Source: JALONO01 sp038209965
Lineage (GTDB): Bacteria; Bacteroidota; Bacteroidia; Cytophagales; Thermoflexibacteraceae
Direction: 5' to 3'
DNA length: 38,790 bases
Assembly (NCBI GenBank): GCA_038209965.1
Contig: JBBQXF010000039.1
Location: forward strand, 1 to 38,790
A program made the position numbers and the translations under genes. Shown here one piece after another: positions 7,331 through 15,641 of this stretch. The notes beneath the pieces are model-generated. The model saw only the letters and a program-made list of their open reading frames with translations. It was not told the origin of the DNA and ran no database searches. Position 1 is the stretch's first letter. The number at the start of each line of letters is the position of its first letter.

Positions 7331-7909
7331 ATGCCGACCCCGATTGAACAAACCATCCAAGAAGTTTTTGCCCTGTATGACCAGTTCGGTGCCGATGACT
7401 ACATCGGTGAACCCGTCTCCCAAGTGGAGCACATGTGCCAATCTGCCCAACTGGCCCAGCGCGAGGGGCATGGTCCTGAGGTAATCTTGGCCGCCTTTTT
7501 TCATGACATCGGCCACCTGTGCGCCCATTTGGGCCATTACGAAAACATGGCGGGCTACGGGGTGAAACGCCACGAACAGATCGGGGCCGATTTTTTGCGC
7601 AACAAAGGGTTTTCCGAGAAAATAGCCAAGCTGGTCGAGAACCATGTGCAGGCCAAGCGCTACCTCACTTTCAGCCAGCCCGCGTATTTCGCCGCGCTGT
7701 CGGAGGCCAGCAGGAAGACCCTCGAGCACCAGGGCGGTAAAATGACCGAGACCGAAGCCAGTTCCTTTGAAAACGATCCTTGGTTTGCACTGTCCATCAA
7801 AATGCGGACTTGGGATGAATTGGCCAAAGAAACCAACGTGCCACTGCCTGATCTGGCCGATTTTAAAGCCTTGGCCCACCAACACTTGGCCATTGAACCA
7901 TCTGTCTAA
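7331..7909 (+). CDS. PhnZ-like HD-domain phosphonate oxygenase
   Basis: PhnZ-type HD proteins are mixed-valence diiron oxygenases that cleave the C-P bond of 1-hydroxy-2-aminoethylphosphonate (or its N-methylated forms) to phosphate and glycine-type products. The 192 residues place Y24, E27, H34, H58, D59, H62, H81, H105, K109 and D162 almost exactly where I recall the metal and substrate ligands of PhnZ (H80, H104, K108, D161 there). GEPVSQVEHM at 26-35 and FFHDIGH at 56-62 are hallmark segments. It is separated from the TonB receptor gene by 28 bp and lies in a locus with a phosphonatase-like hydrolase and an FAD oxidase. The usual alpha-ketoglutarate dioxygenase partner (PhnY) is not in the window, so the hydroxylated substrate would come from outside or from a distant gene. 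Confidence 0.82.
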   Translation: MPTPIEQTIQEVFALYDQFGADDYIGEPVSQVEHMCQSAQLAQREGHGPEVILAAFFHDIGHLCAHLGHYENMAGYGVKRHEQIGADFLRNKGFSEKIAKLVENHVQAKRYLTFSQPAYFAALSEASRKTLEHQGGKMTETEASSFENDPWFALSIKMRTWDELAKETNVPLPDLADFKALAHQHLAIEPSV

Positions 7910-7937
7910 AATCCTTTCCTTATCAACTTGAGGTGCG

Positions 7938-10181
7938 ATGAAAAAAAAGCTACTTTTTTTGGGTTGTATGCTGGTGGCCGGCCTGGCATGGGCGCAATCC
8001 ACCGCCGTGAAGGGCAAGGTCTACGATCGTCAAACCGGCGAACTTTTGCCCGGCGTGCACATTGCCATGGCCAACGCGCCGATTGGAACCGTGAGCGGCA
8101 AAGATGGGACATTTAGCCTGTTGCTCCCCGTCAACCGGCCCATGCTCTCCATCAGTTGCATCGGGTACGAATCGATCCAGCAGGCTGTCCCCGCCGATTC
8201 GGCCCAGTCGCTCAGCGTGGGCCTCAAGGCTTCCGTCATTGCCCTCAACCGGGAAGTGATGGTGAGTGCGGGCCGCTACGAAACCAACCAGTTTCAGACC
8301 AACGTCGCGGGGGCCGTGCTGTCGGCCACCCAACTGGCCCAGAACACCTTGCGCTCCACCCCCGAGATCCTCATGGGCGAAACGGGCGTGTTCGTGCAAA
8401 AAACCAACCATGGTGGTGGATCGCCCTTTATCCGGGGATTGACCGGCCAGCAAATCCTGCTCATGGTGGATGGCATCCGGCTGAACAATGCCACCTTTCG
8501 CAGCGGGCCCAACCAGTACCTCAACACGGTAGATCCCCTGAGCCTGGAGCGCGTGGAAATCATGCGCGGGGCTGGTTCGGTGCAGTATGGCAGTGATGCC
8601 ATTGGAGGCTTGGTGCAAGTGCTGACCCAAAACCCCGATTTTAGCGATCAAGTGAAACTAAGTGGCGCGCTGTATGGCAAGTGGATGAGTGCCGGAATGG
8701 AACAGAGCGGCCGCGCCCAAGTGCAGCTAAGTAGCCGGGCGGTGGCCGTGCAAGGTGGGTTCTCTTACCGCAATTTTGGGGACATGGTGGCTGGTGGCGA
8801 TCGGGGCAAGCTCTCGCCCACGGCCTACCGCGAAGCTGCTTTTGATGGAAAGGCCCGGATCCGGCTGAACCACAACCATTTGTTGACTTTTGCCTACCAG
8901 CAATTGACCCAGCGCGATGTGCCGCTGTTCCACCGCATCCAATTGGAAAACTTTGCCGTTTCGGTTTTTGATCCCCAAAAACGACAACTATTCTACGGGC
9001 GGTTGAGTGGTTTTTACCGCCAAAAGCTGTGGCAAAAAATTGAGTTGACCCTGGCCCAGCAACAGACCAACGAAGGCCGGACCAACCAGCGCAATGGCAA
9101 TCCCGTCCGCTCGTTTGAAAATGATCGAGTGCGCACCAATTCCCTGATTTTTCAGGTCTTCTCGGCCCCGGCCCCGTTCTGGACCATTCAGTCAGGGGCC
9201 GAATTTTATCATGATCGCGTGAGCAGCTCGCGGGTGGACACCAACGTACCGCTTGGCACGCAGACTGCCCGGCGCGGGCTGTACCCTGACGGGGCCACCA
9301 TGGGCAATTTGGCTTTTTTTACCCTCCACCAATTCCAATTTGGCAAGTTGGGCCTTGCCTCCGGGTTGCGCTACAACGCCATCCAGTTGAACGTGCCCGA
9401 GGCGGCCATTGGCGGGGCCAACATCAATCCCTCGGCCCTGGTGGGCGATGTGTCGGTGGCCTATCAGTTCCACCCCCAGCACAAGGTCATCGCCTCGGCC
9501 AACACCGCTTTCCGCAGCCCCAATATCGATGATCTGGGCACGCTGGGCATTGTGGACTTTCGCTACGAAGTGCCCACCAATGATCTGGCCCCCGAAAAAT
9601 CCCTAAATACCCAACTGACCTGGAAAGCCAAAACCGACCGGTTTTCGGCCAGTGTGAGCGTGTTCCATAACCGTTTGCGCGGGTTGATCAGCCGGGTCAG
9701 GCAGGGCCGGGACTCGGTGCAGGGCTATCAGGTGTACCGGAAAGAAAATACGGCCCAAGCTTTCATCCGGGGGGCCGAAGCCGAACTGGCCTATCAATTT
9801 TCGCCCCGGTTTACGGTCCTGGGCAACTTGGCGTACTTGTACGGGCAAAACCAGACCAACAATGAGCCGATGCGCCGGATCCCGCCCCTGCACGGGAAGT
9901 TGGCCGCTTTTTATACCCACCAAGCTTTTTACCTTCAGGCTGAAGCCCTCTTTGCGAGCGAGCAGGATCGCTTGGCCCAGGGCGACAAAGACGACAACCG
10001 CATAGCCAAAGGTGGCACTCCCAGCTGGCAGGTGGTCAATCTCAGCCTCGGCTATACCTACCGCCAACTGCGCATCACCGGGGGCGTGGGCAACATTTTC
10101 AATGAACTTTACCGCGTTCACGGCTCTGGGGTGGATGGTTACGGCCGGCATTTTTGGCTCACCACCCGGTGGCAGTTTTAG
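7938..10181 (+). CDS. TonB-dependent outer membrane receptor, probable phosphonate uptake
   Basis: 747 residues with a signal peptide (MKKKLLFLGCMLVAGLAWAQ). After it come a carboxypeptidase-D regulatory-like beta domain (about 24-105: VKGKVYDRQTGELLPGVHI to CIGYES), a plug domain (about 120-235: SPFIRGLTGQQILLMVDGIR, then VEIMRGAGSVQYGSDAIGG) and a 22-stranded barrel ending in an aromatic WQF, as outer membrane proteins do. Siderophore-type and small-solute receptors look alike; the substrate is inferred from the locus. It is most likely co-transcribed with the upstream PhnZ-like gene. No SusD partner is present, which argues against glycan uptake. Confidence 0.85.
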   Translation: MKKKLLFLGCMLVAGLAWAQSTAVKGKVYDRQTGELLPGVHIAMANAPIGTVSGKDGTFSLLLPVNRPMLSISCIGYESIQQAVPADSAQSLSVGLKASVIALNREVMVSAGRYETNQFQTNVAGAVLSATQLAQNTLRSTPEILMGETGVFVQKTNHGGGSPFIRGLTGQQILLMVDGIRLNNATFRSGPNQYLNTVDPLSLERVEIMRGAGSVQYGSDAIGGLVQVLTQNPDFSDQVKLSGALYGKWMSAGMEQSGRAQVQLSSRAVAVQGGFSYRNFGDMVAGGDRGKLSPTAYREAAFDGKARIRLNHNHLLTFAYQQLTQRDVPLFHRIQLENFAVSVFDPQKRQLFYGRLSGFYRQKLWQKIELTLAQQQTNEGRTNQRNGNPVRSFENDRVRTNSLIFQVFSAPAPFWTIQSGAEFYHDRVSSSRVDTNVPLGTQTARRGLYPDGATMGNLAFFTLHQFQFGKLGLASGLRYNAIQLNVPEAAIGGANINPSALVGDVSVAYQFHPQHKVIASANTAFRSPNIDDLGTLGIVDFRYEVPTNDLAPEKSLNTQLTWKAKTDRFSASVSVFHNRLRGLISRVRQGRDSVQGYQVYRKENTAQAFIRGAEAELAYQFSPRFTVLGNLAYLYGQNQTNNEPMRRIPPLHGKLAAFYTHQAFYLQAEALFASEQDRLAQGDKDDNRIAKGGTPSWQVVNLSLGYTYRQLRITGGVGNIFNELYRVHGSGVDGYGRHFWLTTRWQF

Positions 10182-10582
10182 GTGGCCCGGCCGCTCGGCT
10201 CCCCCACAGATTCCCCAAGGCCGGTACCCAGTTTTGCCTTGGCATCGGGGATGAGGTACTCCAAGAACTGGGCGATCCAGGGGGTTAGACCCGCAAATAG
10301 CAGTACACCGAGCACATTGAACCAGGCATGGGCATTGGCAATTTGGCGGCCCACTGGGGCTTGTCCCGATAGCCAAACGATGAAATCAGTGAAAGGGTGG
10401 ATCAGCATCAAGCCGATCAACACCGAAAACAGATTTGGGCGTTGACCACGTTGGTCGCAAACCGGGCCAATACCTTGCGCATTTGATCCCCAACCATTTC
10501 TTTCAAGGCATTAGCCAGCCCCTGCATTCCGCACAGAAAGACCACCGCACCACCAATCAGGTTGAGGATAAGGCGGATAAAC
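10178..10582 (-). pseudogene. Remnant of a Na+/phosphate symporter (NptA/PhoU-type)
   Basis: On the minus strand 10582-10433 reads LILNLIGGAVVFLCGMQGLA, then NALKEMVGDQMRKVLARF, the normal N-terminus of Na/Pi cotransporter family proteins, but without a start codon. Near 10435 the frame breaks. It resumes in another frame as a later family segment, IANAHAWFNVLGVLLFAGLT, and ends at 10178. Several hundred codons that should separate these parts are missing. The remnant lies just after the FAD oxidase on the same strand, as if it was once the next gene of that transcript. Its 3' end overlaps the TonB receptor gene by 4 bp. Confidence 0.7.
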
Positions 10583-10589
10583 CGCTAAG

Positions 10590-11744
10590 TTATTGGCCGT
10601 AAATAGTTTTCAGGTGGGCGGCGGCATAGCCCGCACTGGTGGTCATCCCTTTGCCACCAATCCCGGTGGTGATATAAATTTTGTTGTCAATCTGGTGCTC
10701 AAAAACCCCAGGTCCATAAGTGGCGTAGTAGCCCGCCCAGTAGCTTTCCATTTGCCAAGTGGGGAGATCGAGGATCAGCTTGGCCTCATCGAGCATCAGT
10801 TCATTGAGGGTGGGATTGATCCCAAAATCCAAGCTTTCGGTTTGGCTCACTGGCGCGTATTCGTGCGAATCCCCGATGATGATCGAGCCATCCGTCCCCT
10901 GTTTGAACAACAAGTGAATACCCCATTTTTGCAGGGTTGGTTTTGGATTTTGGGCATACACCAAGGCATAAGACGGGCAGGCGTGGAAGGCTTCGTAGCG
11001 GCGGATGGTCAGGCCGGTCAAAATGGCCCCGTTCAATTGTACCTGAGGCTGGGGCACGGTGCGCATCATTTGCAACTTACACAGCCGGATGCCGCTCTGG
11101 GCAAACAACTCGGGGAACAGCACTTTGAATTCGCCCCCACTGCAAATGATCACTTTGTCGGCGTGAAAACGTTGGCCGCTGGCCGTTGTCACCTCACACT
11201 GGCCATTGGTCACTTCACAATGTTGCACTAGGGTGGTGGGCAGATAGGCCAACTGGTGGGCTTGGATCAGGTAGCCGATCACTTTTTGGATCATTAGCCT
11301 CGGCTCCACGGTGAGCTCCTGCGCAAAATGCAGCCCGCCGATACAATAACTGGCCTTGAGCCGATCCACTTTGGCCAAACAGCGTGCTTGGTCCAGCAAA
11401 ACGCTGGCATACCCCTTGGCTTGGTAAATTTGGTGCAGCTCGTTGAGCAGTTGCCATTCCCCTTCATCGGAGGCAAGGTAAACCGAACCGTTTTCCCGGA
11501 CGGTGATGTCGGTCTTTTGCTGGATTTCGCGGTAGATCGCCAGCCCAGCTTGGCCATATTCCCACCATTGCTCGGCTTGGCCCGAAGGCACCACTTGCCC
11601 AAAATTGCGGACGGTGGCTTGGGAGGGCGTGTTGTCTTTTTCGACCAATAGCACCGACAGGCCCCGCTGGAGGGCATGGTAAGCGTGGAAAGTGCCCAAG
11701 GCCCCGCCCCCAACAATGATTAAATCGTATTTTTGGCGTTGCAT
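10590..11744 (-). CDS. FAD-dependent amine oxidase of phosphonate loci (TIGR03364 type)
   Basis: 384 residues of the glycine/D-amino acid oxidase fold: N-terminal dinucleotide motif IIVGGGALG (9-17), an acidic residue after the second strand (LLVEKD), and a C-terminal FAD segment TTGIGGKGMTTSAGYAAAH. Relatives encoded beside PhnX-like hydrolases oxidatively deaminate 2-aminoethylphosphonate or its N-methyl or 1-hydroxy forms to a phosphonoacetaldehyde. The gene here is divergent from the DUF5690 transporter and PhnX-like genes and shares their intergenic region, which fits one pathway. Substrate choice among AEP, N-methyl-AEP and 1-hydroxy-AEP cannot be decided from sequence. The ATG at 11744 is the only plausible start before the dinucleotide motif. 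Confidence 0.82.
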   Translation of the reverse strand: MQRQKYDLIIVGGGALGTFHAYHALQRGLSVLLVEKDNTPSQATVRNFGQVVPSGQAEQWWEYGQAGLAIYREIQQKTDITVRENGSVYLASDEGEWQLLNELHQIYQAKGYASVLLDQARCLAKVDRLKASYCIGGLHFAQELTVEPRLMIQKVIGYLIQAHQLAYLPTTLVQHCEVTNGQCEVTTASGQRFHADKVIICSGGEFKVLFPELFAQSGIRLCKLQMMRTVPQPQVQLNGAILTGLTIRRYEAFHACPSYALVYAQNPKPTLQKWGIHLLFKQGTDGSIIIGDSHEYAPVSQTESLDFGINPTLNELMLDEAKLILDLPTWQMESYWAGYYATYGPGVFEHQIDNKIYITTGIGGKGMTTSAGYAAAHLKTIYGQ

Positions 11745-11875
11745 CGCTTTGTATTGTGACCAAAATTAGTGGATGCGGCCCGGCCAATGGTCGGGTTGGG
11801 GCCTTGGTTTGATCGATTTAATGGAAAGTTTATATTGGCCCCAAAAATTCATCCAGAAACCACTATTTGTTCAAC

Positions 11876-11903
11876 ATTGGTTCAGCTCACTTTTGTACTT
11901 TTG
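11876..11903 (+). promoter_or_regulatory. Promoter candidate for transporter and PhnX-like genes
   Basis: TACTTTTG at 11896-11903 is a perfect TAnnTTTG box, with TTTG at 11876-11879 (16-bp spacer). It lies inside the longest open frame of the transporter, arguing that translation begins further downstream, near 11950. Confidence 0.5.
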
Positions 11904-11949
11904 GCCGTTTGTAACCAAGGTCAACTTTGGCCTTACTTTTTTCCACCCA

Positions 11950-13257
11950 TTGAAATCCATTCAGCATTTCCTGCAAAAATCACCGTCCTATCTATTTGTA
12001 CTATATGCGGGCTTGGCGGCTTTTTCCACCTACTCGTGCATGTATGCGTATCGCAAGTCATTTTCGGTGGGGATTTTTGCCGATATGGCCTACTGGGGCA
12101 TCGATTACAAAAGCCTGCTCATCATTGCCCAAGTACTGGGCTACATGGCCTCCAAGTTTGTGGGCATCAAGGTGATTTCCGAGATGCAGGCCAGTCGGCG
12201 GCGGTGGGCCATTCTGTTGCTCATCGGGTGCGCGGAGCTGGCCTTGGTGGCTTTTGCCCATGTCCCGGCCCCTTACAACCTCGGGTGCCTGTTTTTGAAC
12301 GGCCTGCCGCTGGGCATGATCTGGGGGCTGGTGTTCAGTTATTTGGAAGGCCGCAAGACGACCGAAATTTTGGGGGCCATTCTTACCCTGAGCTTTATTG
12401 TGGCCAACAATATTTCCAAGACCATTGCCCAAGCATTGATCCAGTCGGGTATTTCGGAGTTTGCCATGCCCTACATTGTGGGGCTGATCTTTGCCCTGCC
12501 GCTCTGGCTGAGCGTCTTTTTGTTGGATCAAATCTCGCTGCCCACTCCCGAGGACGAGCGGCTGCGGGTCAAGCGCGTGCCCATGAACGCCCAAAGCCGC
12601 TGGCTAGGATTTAAACAATTGGCCTCGGGCTTGGTGCTGCTCATTGTCAATTATATGCTCCTGACTGCTTACCGGGACTTGCAGAGCAACTTTGCCTCCA
12701 ACATTTGGTTGGCGTTGGGGTTTGCCGAAGTGCCATTGATCTACCTCACCACCACACTGCCCATGACCCTGACCATATTGGTGGTGATGGGCCTGTTGTA
12801 TTTGGTCAAGGGCCACATCCAAGCATTATTGGCCATTCAGGGCATCATAGTCTTGGGTTTGCTCATGATCGGGTTGGGCACTTTGGCCTTTGAGCAAGGG
12901 TTGATTTCGGGGGTCAATTGGGTGATCCTGATCGGCACGGGAACCTATCTGGGCTATATTCCCTTCAATTGTTTCCTGTTTGAACGCACCATTGCTGCCT
13001 TTCGGGTGGCGGGAAATGCGGGTTTTTTCATGTATTTGGCCGATTCTTTCGGCTACTTGGGCAGTGTGGCCACGCTGTTCTACAAAAACCTGTTTGTGGC
13101 CGACTTGAGCTGGCTCCAGTTCACGATCAACAGTAGTTATGGTGTGGCCTCGGTGGGCTTGTTCATGGCCGTGGCCGCCATTTTGTATTATTTGCACAAG
13201 TATAAGCTTGTCCAAGCCAATCAATTGCAAAACGCGTCCAATCTTCAAACCACTTAA
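11950..13257 (+). CDS. DUF5690 MFS-type transporter, probable phosphonate permease
   Basis: A 435-residue polytopic membrane protein with about 12 hydrophobic segments. The N-terminal segment YAGLAAFSTYSCMYAYRKSF resembles organophosphate:phosphate antiporters and is the hallmark of DUF5690. Lengths I recall for the family are about 430 residues. The open frame reaches back to an ATG at 11773, but that leaves only 28 bp to the divergent oxidase and places the best promoter inside the gene. I therefore choose the TTG at 11950 (LKSIQHFLQKSPSYLF), which is less certain than the stop. Two bases separate its stop from the PhnX-like ATG, so the two genes are one operon. Uptake of aminophosphonates is inferred from this coupling. 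Confidence 0.75.
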   Translation: MKSIQHFLQKSPSYLFVLYAGLAAFSTYSCMYAYRKSFSVGIFADMAYWGIDYKSLLIIAQVLGYMASKFVGIKVISEMQASRRRWAILLLIGCAELALVAFAHVPAPYNLGCLFLNGLPLGMIWGLVFSYLEGRKTTEILGAILTLSFIVANNISKTIAQALIQSGISEFAMPYIVGLIFALPLWLSVFLLDQISLPTPEDERLRVKRVPMNAQSRWLGFKQLASGLVLLIVNYMLLTAYRDLQSNFASNIWLALGFAEVPLIYLTTTLPMTLTILVVMGLLYLVKGHIQALLAIQGIIVLGLLMIGLGTLAFEQGLISGVNWVILIGTGTYLGYIPFNCFLFERTIAAFRVAGNAGFFMYLADSFGYLGSVATLFYKNLFVADLSWLQFTINSSYGVASVGLFMAVAAILYYLHKYKLVQANQLQNASNLQTT

Positions 13258-13259
13258 CA

Positions 13260-13949
13260 ATGGACATTCAACTAGTCGTTTTTGACATGGCGGGCACTAC
13301 CGTCCGGGATGCCAACAATGTCCACCAAGCCCTGCAAACGGCCCTGCAAAAGGGTGGGTTTGAGTTTTCGGTGGCCGAAATCAATCCTTACATGGGCATT
13401 CCCAAGCCATTGGCCATCCGGTATTTGCTCGAGCAGCGCCCTGCCACCCAGCACTTGCTGGAGGATGAGGAGTTCGTCCAAGAAATCCACGCGCATTTCG
13501 TGGCCGAGATGCTACATTTTTACCGAACGTCCCCCGAAGTGGCCGAGAAACCGTTTGCCACCGAGGTTTTTCGGGATCTGAAAGCGGCCGGGATCAAGGT
13601 GGCCTTGGATACCGGTTTTTCCCGCGACATCGTCGATGCCGTCATCCAACGTTTGGGTTGGGATCGGGATGGGCTCATCGACCTGTCCGTTGCCAGCGAT
13701 GAAGTGCCCCGAGGGCGGCCCCACCCCGACCTGATTTTCCGGGCCATGCAACTGGCCGGAGTCACCGATAGCCAAGCTGTGGCCAAAGTGGGCGACACCT
13801 CCTCCGACTTGCAAGAAGGCACGGCGGCCCAGTGCCGCTACGTGATCGGCGTGACGACCGGGGCCTTCACCCGGGAAGCATTGATAAATGAGCCGCACAC
13901 CCATTTGGTGGCCGATCTGCGCGAGGTCTTGGCCATTGTGCTGGCCTAA
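13260..13949 (+). CDS. PhnX-like HAD hydrolase (phosphonatase-like, TIGR03351 type)
   Basis: 229 residues. Motif I is FDMAGTT at 8-14: the nucleophile Asp9 is kept but the second Asp of ordinary HAD phosphatases is Ala11, as in phosphonoacetaldehyde hydrolase. Lys49 in MGIPK aligns with the Schiff-base lysine of PhnX (MGLLK). The usual HAD lysine before the last motif is replaced by Arg in RGRPHPDLIF (151-160), and VGDTSSDLQEG at 177-187 is motif IV. All the chemistry of C-P bond hydrolysis of a 2-oxoethylphosphonate is therefore present. Likely products are phosphate plus acetaldehyde or glycolaldehyde. It is the second gene after the DUF5690 permease, and the divergent FAD oxidase would make its aldehyde substrate. 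No PhnW transaminase is present. Confidence 0.85.
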   Translation: MDIQLVVFDMAGTTVRDANNVHQALQTALQKGGFEFSVAEINPYMGIPKPLAIRYLLEQRPATQHLLEDEEFVQEIHAHFVAEMLHFYRTSPEVAEKPFATEVFRDLKAAGIKVALDTGFSRDIVDAVIQRLGWDRDGLIDLSVASDEVPRGRPHPDLIFRAMQLAGVTDSQAVAKVGDTSSDLQEGTAAQCRYVIGVTTGAFTREALINEPHTHLVADLREVLAIVLA

Positions 13950-13998
13950 ACTGCTTTTTGGCCCCTTGTGCTATTTTTGTTGGCCGGCCAAAGTCTTG

Positions 13999-14032
13999 TT
14001 TAGGCCCAATCTCGTTATTTGTCATAAATTTG
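13999..14032 (+). promoter_or_regulatory. gmd promoter candidate
   Basis: TAAATTTG at 14025-14032 is a perfect TAnnTTTG box 36 bp before the gmd ATG, with TTTAG at 13999-14003 (21-bp spacer). The same TTTAG-N21 layout occurs before the heme oxygenase gene. Confidence 0.5.
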
Positions 14033-14068
14033 CGTTTTGATAGCCAAGAAAAACCGCAAAATTGTTAT

Positions 14069-15181
14069 ATGAAGAAAGCTCTTATCACTGGGATTACCGG
14101 CCAAGATGGCGCCTATCTGGCCGATCTATTGTTGTCAAAAGGATATGAGGTCCACGGGATCAAACGCCGCAGCTCGCTGTTCAACACCCAGCGGATCGAT
14201 CACTTGTACCAAGATCCGCACGAAAACAGCCCCCGGCTCATCTTGCACTATGGCGACCTGAGCGACTCGACCAACATCATCCGGATCATTCAGGAAGTTC
14301 AGCCCGACGAAATTTATAACCTCGGGGCCATGAGCCACGTGCGCGTGAGCTTCGACAGTCCCGAGTATGTGGCCAACGTGGACGCACTGGGCACGCTCCG
14401 CATCCTAGAAGCCGTGCGCATATTGGGCATGATCGGCAAGACCCGGATCTACCAAGCCTCCACTTCGGAACTCTACGGCTTGGTGCAAGAAGTGCCCCAG
14501 CGCGAGACTACGCCGTTTTACCCCCGCTCGCCCTACGGCGTGGCCAAATTGTACGGGTATTGGATCACGGTCAACTACCGGGAAGCCTACCAAATGTATG
14601 CTTGCAACGGCATTTTGTTCAACCACGAAAGTCCGCTCCGGGGCGAAACCTTCGTCACCCGTAAGATTACGCGCGGTGCGGCCCGGATCGCCCTGGGCAT
14701 GCAGGACAAAATCTTCTTGGGCAACTTGGACGCGCAACGGGATTGGGGCCACGCCAAAGATTATGTGGAGGCCATGTGGATGATGCTCCAACTGCCCGAG
14801 GCCGATGACTACGTGCTGGCCACCGGTGTGACCACCCGCATCCGCGAGTTTGTGCGGATGACGTTTGCCGAACTGGGCATCGAGCTGGCGTTTGAGGGCG
14901 AAGGCGCCGCCGAAGTGGCCCGCGTGGTGCACTGCTCGAATCCCGATTACCAAATTGCGATGGGCAAGGAAGTGATCGCCATCGACCCGCGCTACTACCG
15001 CCCCACCGAGGTGGAACTGCTCATCGGTGACCCTTCCAAGTTCATGGCCCGCACCGGCTGGAAACCCAAACACGACTTGGCTGCGTTGGTCAAAGACATG
15101 ATCTGGGCCGATGTGGAGCTGTTCCGCCGTGACAAATACCTGCTCAAGGGTGGTCACAGCGTACTCAACTACCACGAATAG
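14069..15181 (+). CDS. gmd: GDP-mannose 4,6-dehydratase
   Basis: This short-chain dehydrogenase/reductase converts GDP-mannose to GDP-4-keto-6-deoxymannose, the precursor of GDP-fucose, GDP-rhamnose and perosamine. The 370 residues contain the NADP-binding GITGQDGAYLA (8-18), the RR pair of HGIKRRSS (29-36), the catalytic STSELYG (131-137) and YGVAK (156-160) with Tyr156 and Lys160, and NHESPLRGETFVTRKI. A frame extension back to 13958 is untranslated sequence; the ATG at 14069 sits a short distance after a perfect -7 box. A strong terminator follows, so gmd is transcribed alone. No fcl or rmd partner is in the window. Confidence 0.95.
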   Translation: MKKALITGITGQDGAYLADLLLSKGYEVHGIKRRSSLFNTQRIDHLYQDPHENSPRLILHYGDLSDSTNIIRIIQEVQPDEIYNLGAMSHVRVSFDSPEYVANVDALGTLRILEAVRILGMIGKTRIYQASTSELYGLVQEVPQRETTPFYPRSPYGVAKLYGYWITVNYREAYQMYACNGILFNHESPLRGETFVTRKITRGAARIALGMQDKIFLGNLDAQRDWGHAKDYVEAMWMMLQLPEADDYVLATGVTTRIREFVRMTFAELGIELAFEGEGAAEVARVVHCSNPDYQIAMGKEVIAIDPRYYRPTEVELLIGDPSKFMARTGWKPKHDLAALVKDMIWADVELFRRDKYLLKGGHSVLNYHE

Positions 15182-15203
15182 TCGACTGGATAAATCAACC
15201 AAA

Positions 15204-15244
15204 AACAAAGCCGCCCAACGCCACATTGGGCGGCTTTGTTTTTT
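15204..15244 (+). terminator. Intrinsic terminator after gmd
   Basis: A perfect 15-bp stem (15204-15218 with 15226-15240) with a 7-nt loop is followed by a T-run. Its core, AGCCGCCCA ... TGGGCGGCT, recurs at 15607-15633. Confidence 0.9.
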
Positions 15245-15250
15245 GGTTTT

Positions 15251-15268
15251 TGTGCGCAATTGCGCACA
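15251..15268. repeat. 18-bp palindrome TGTGCGCAATTGCGCACA, copy 1
   Basis: A perfect self-complementary sequence directly after the gmd terminator. The same 18 bp occur at 15648-15665 and 23542-23559. All three copies are intergenic and just downstream of genes. Confidence 0.9.
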
Positions 15269-15389
15269 TTTTTTTTAAACTCAAGGGTATATTGGCCAGT
15301 TTAGGTTTTGCCCGCTCGCTCAGTTTGGAATTTGGATAACTTTTTGGCTATTGAGTACTGGTCATACCATTTTGTAATTGAAACGTAAC

Positions 15390-15572
15390 ATGGAATTTCA
15401 CCCGATCGATCAAGTCATCAACCAACAAATTGGCCCCAAAGGCACACCCAAGCGCGACATATTTGAGTTTGATCTCAATATGGCCGTTATTGGGGAATCC
15501 ATTTTGCGCGTATTCCAAGCCTTGCACGCCAAAGTGAACCTGCGAGTGCAACTAGAAACCCCGATTGTTTAA
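15390..15572 (+). CDS. Small hypothetical protein (60 residues)
   Basis: A 60-residue frame starting MEFHPIDQVINQQIGPKG, rich in beta-branched and hydrophobic residues in its second half (FDLNMAVIGESILRVFQALHAKVNLRVQ), with no signal peptide, membrane segment or cysteine. I do not recognise a family. Support for it being a gene: an ATG start (a TTG lies four codons earlier), protein-like composition, and a terminator-like hairpin 27 bp after its stop. It sits alone between two copies of a hairpin-plus-palindrome element. It could be a spurious frame. Confidence 0.45.
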   Translation: MEFHPIDQVINQQIGPKGTPKRDIFEFDLNMAVIGESILRVFQALHAKVNLRVQLETPIV

Positions 15573-15598
15573 ATCCTGTCAACTTATTGTTGACAATC

Positions 15599-15641
15599 AA
15601 CAGCATAGCCGCCCACCGCAACATTGGGCGGCTTTGCTGTT
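15599..15641. terminator. Hairpin between converging genes
   Basis: A stem of 17 positions (15599-15615 with 15625-15641, one mismatch) closes a 9-nt loop, and GGTTTTTG follows. It lies between the small plus-strand gene and the 3' end of the minus-strand BNR gene and could serve both. Its core repeats the gmd terminator. Confidence 0.7.

Noticed and set aside
10178..10423. A short minus-strand membrane protein gene
   Set aside because: Its sequence is the internal part of a Na/Pi symporter and an N-terminal part lies just upstream in another frame, so it is a pseudogene fragment.
13980..13991. Palindrome TTGGCCGGCCAA between the PhnX-like gene and gmd
   Set aside because: Short and composed of dinucleotides common in this genome (TTGGCC is frequent), so chance is likely.
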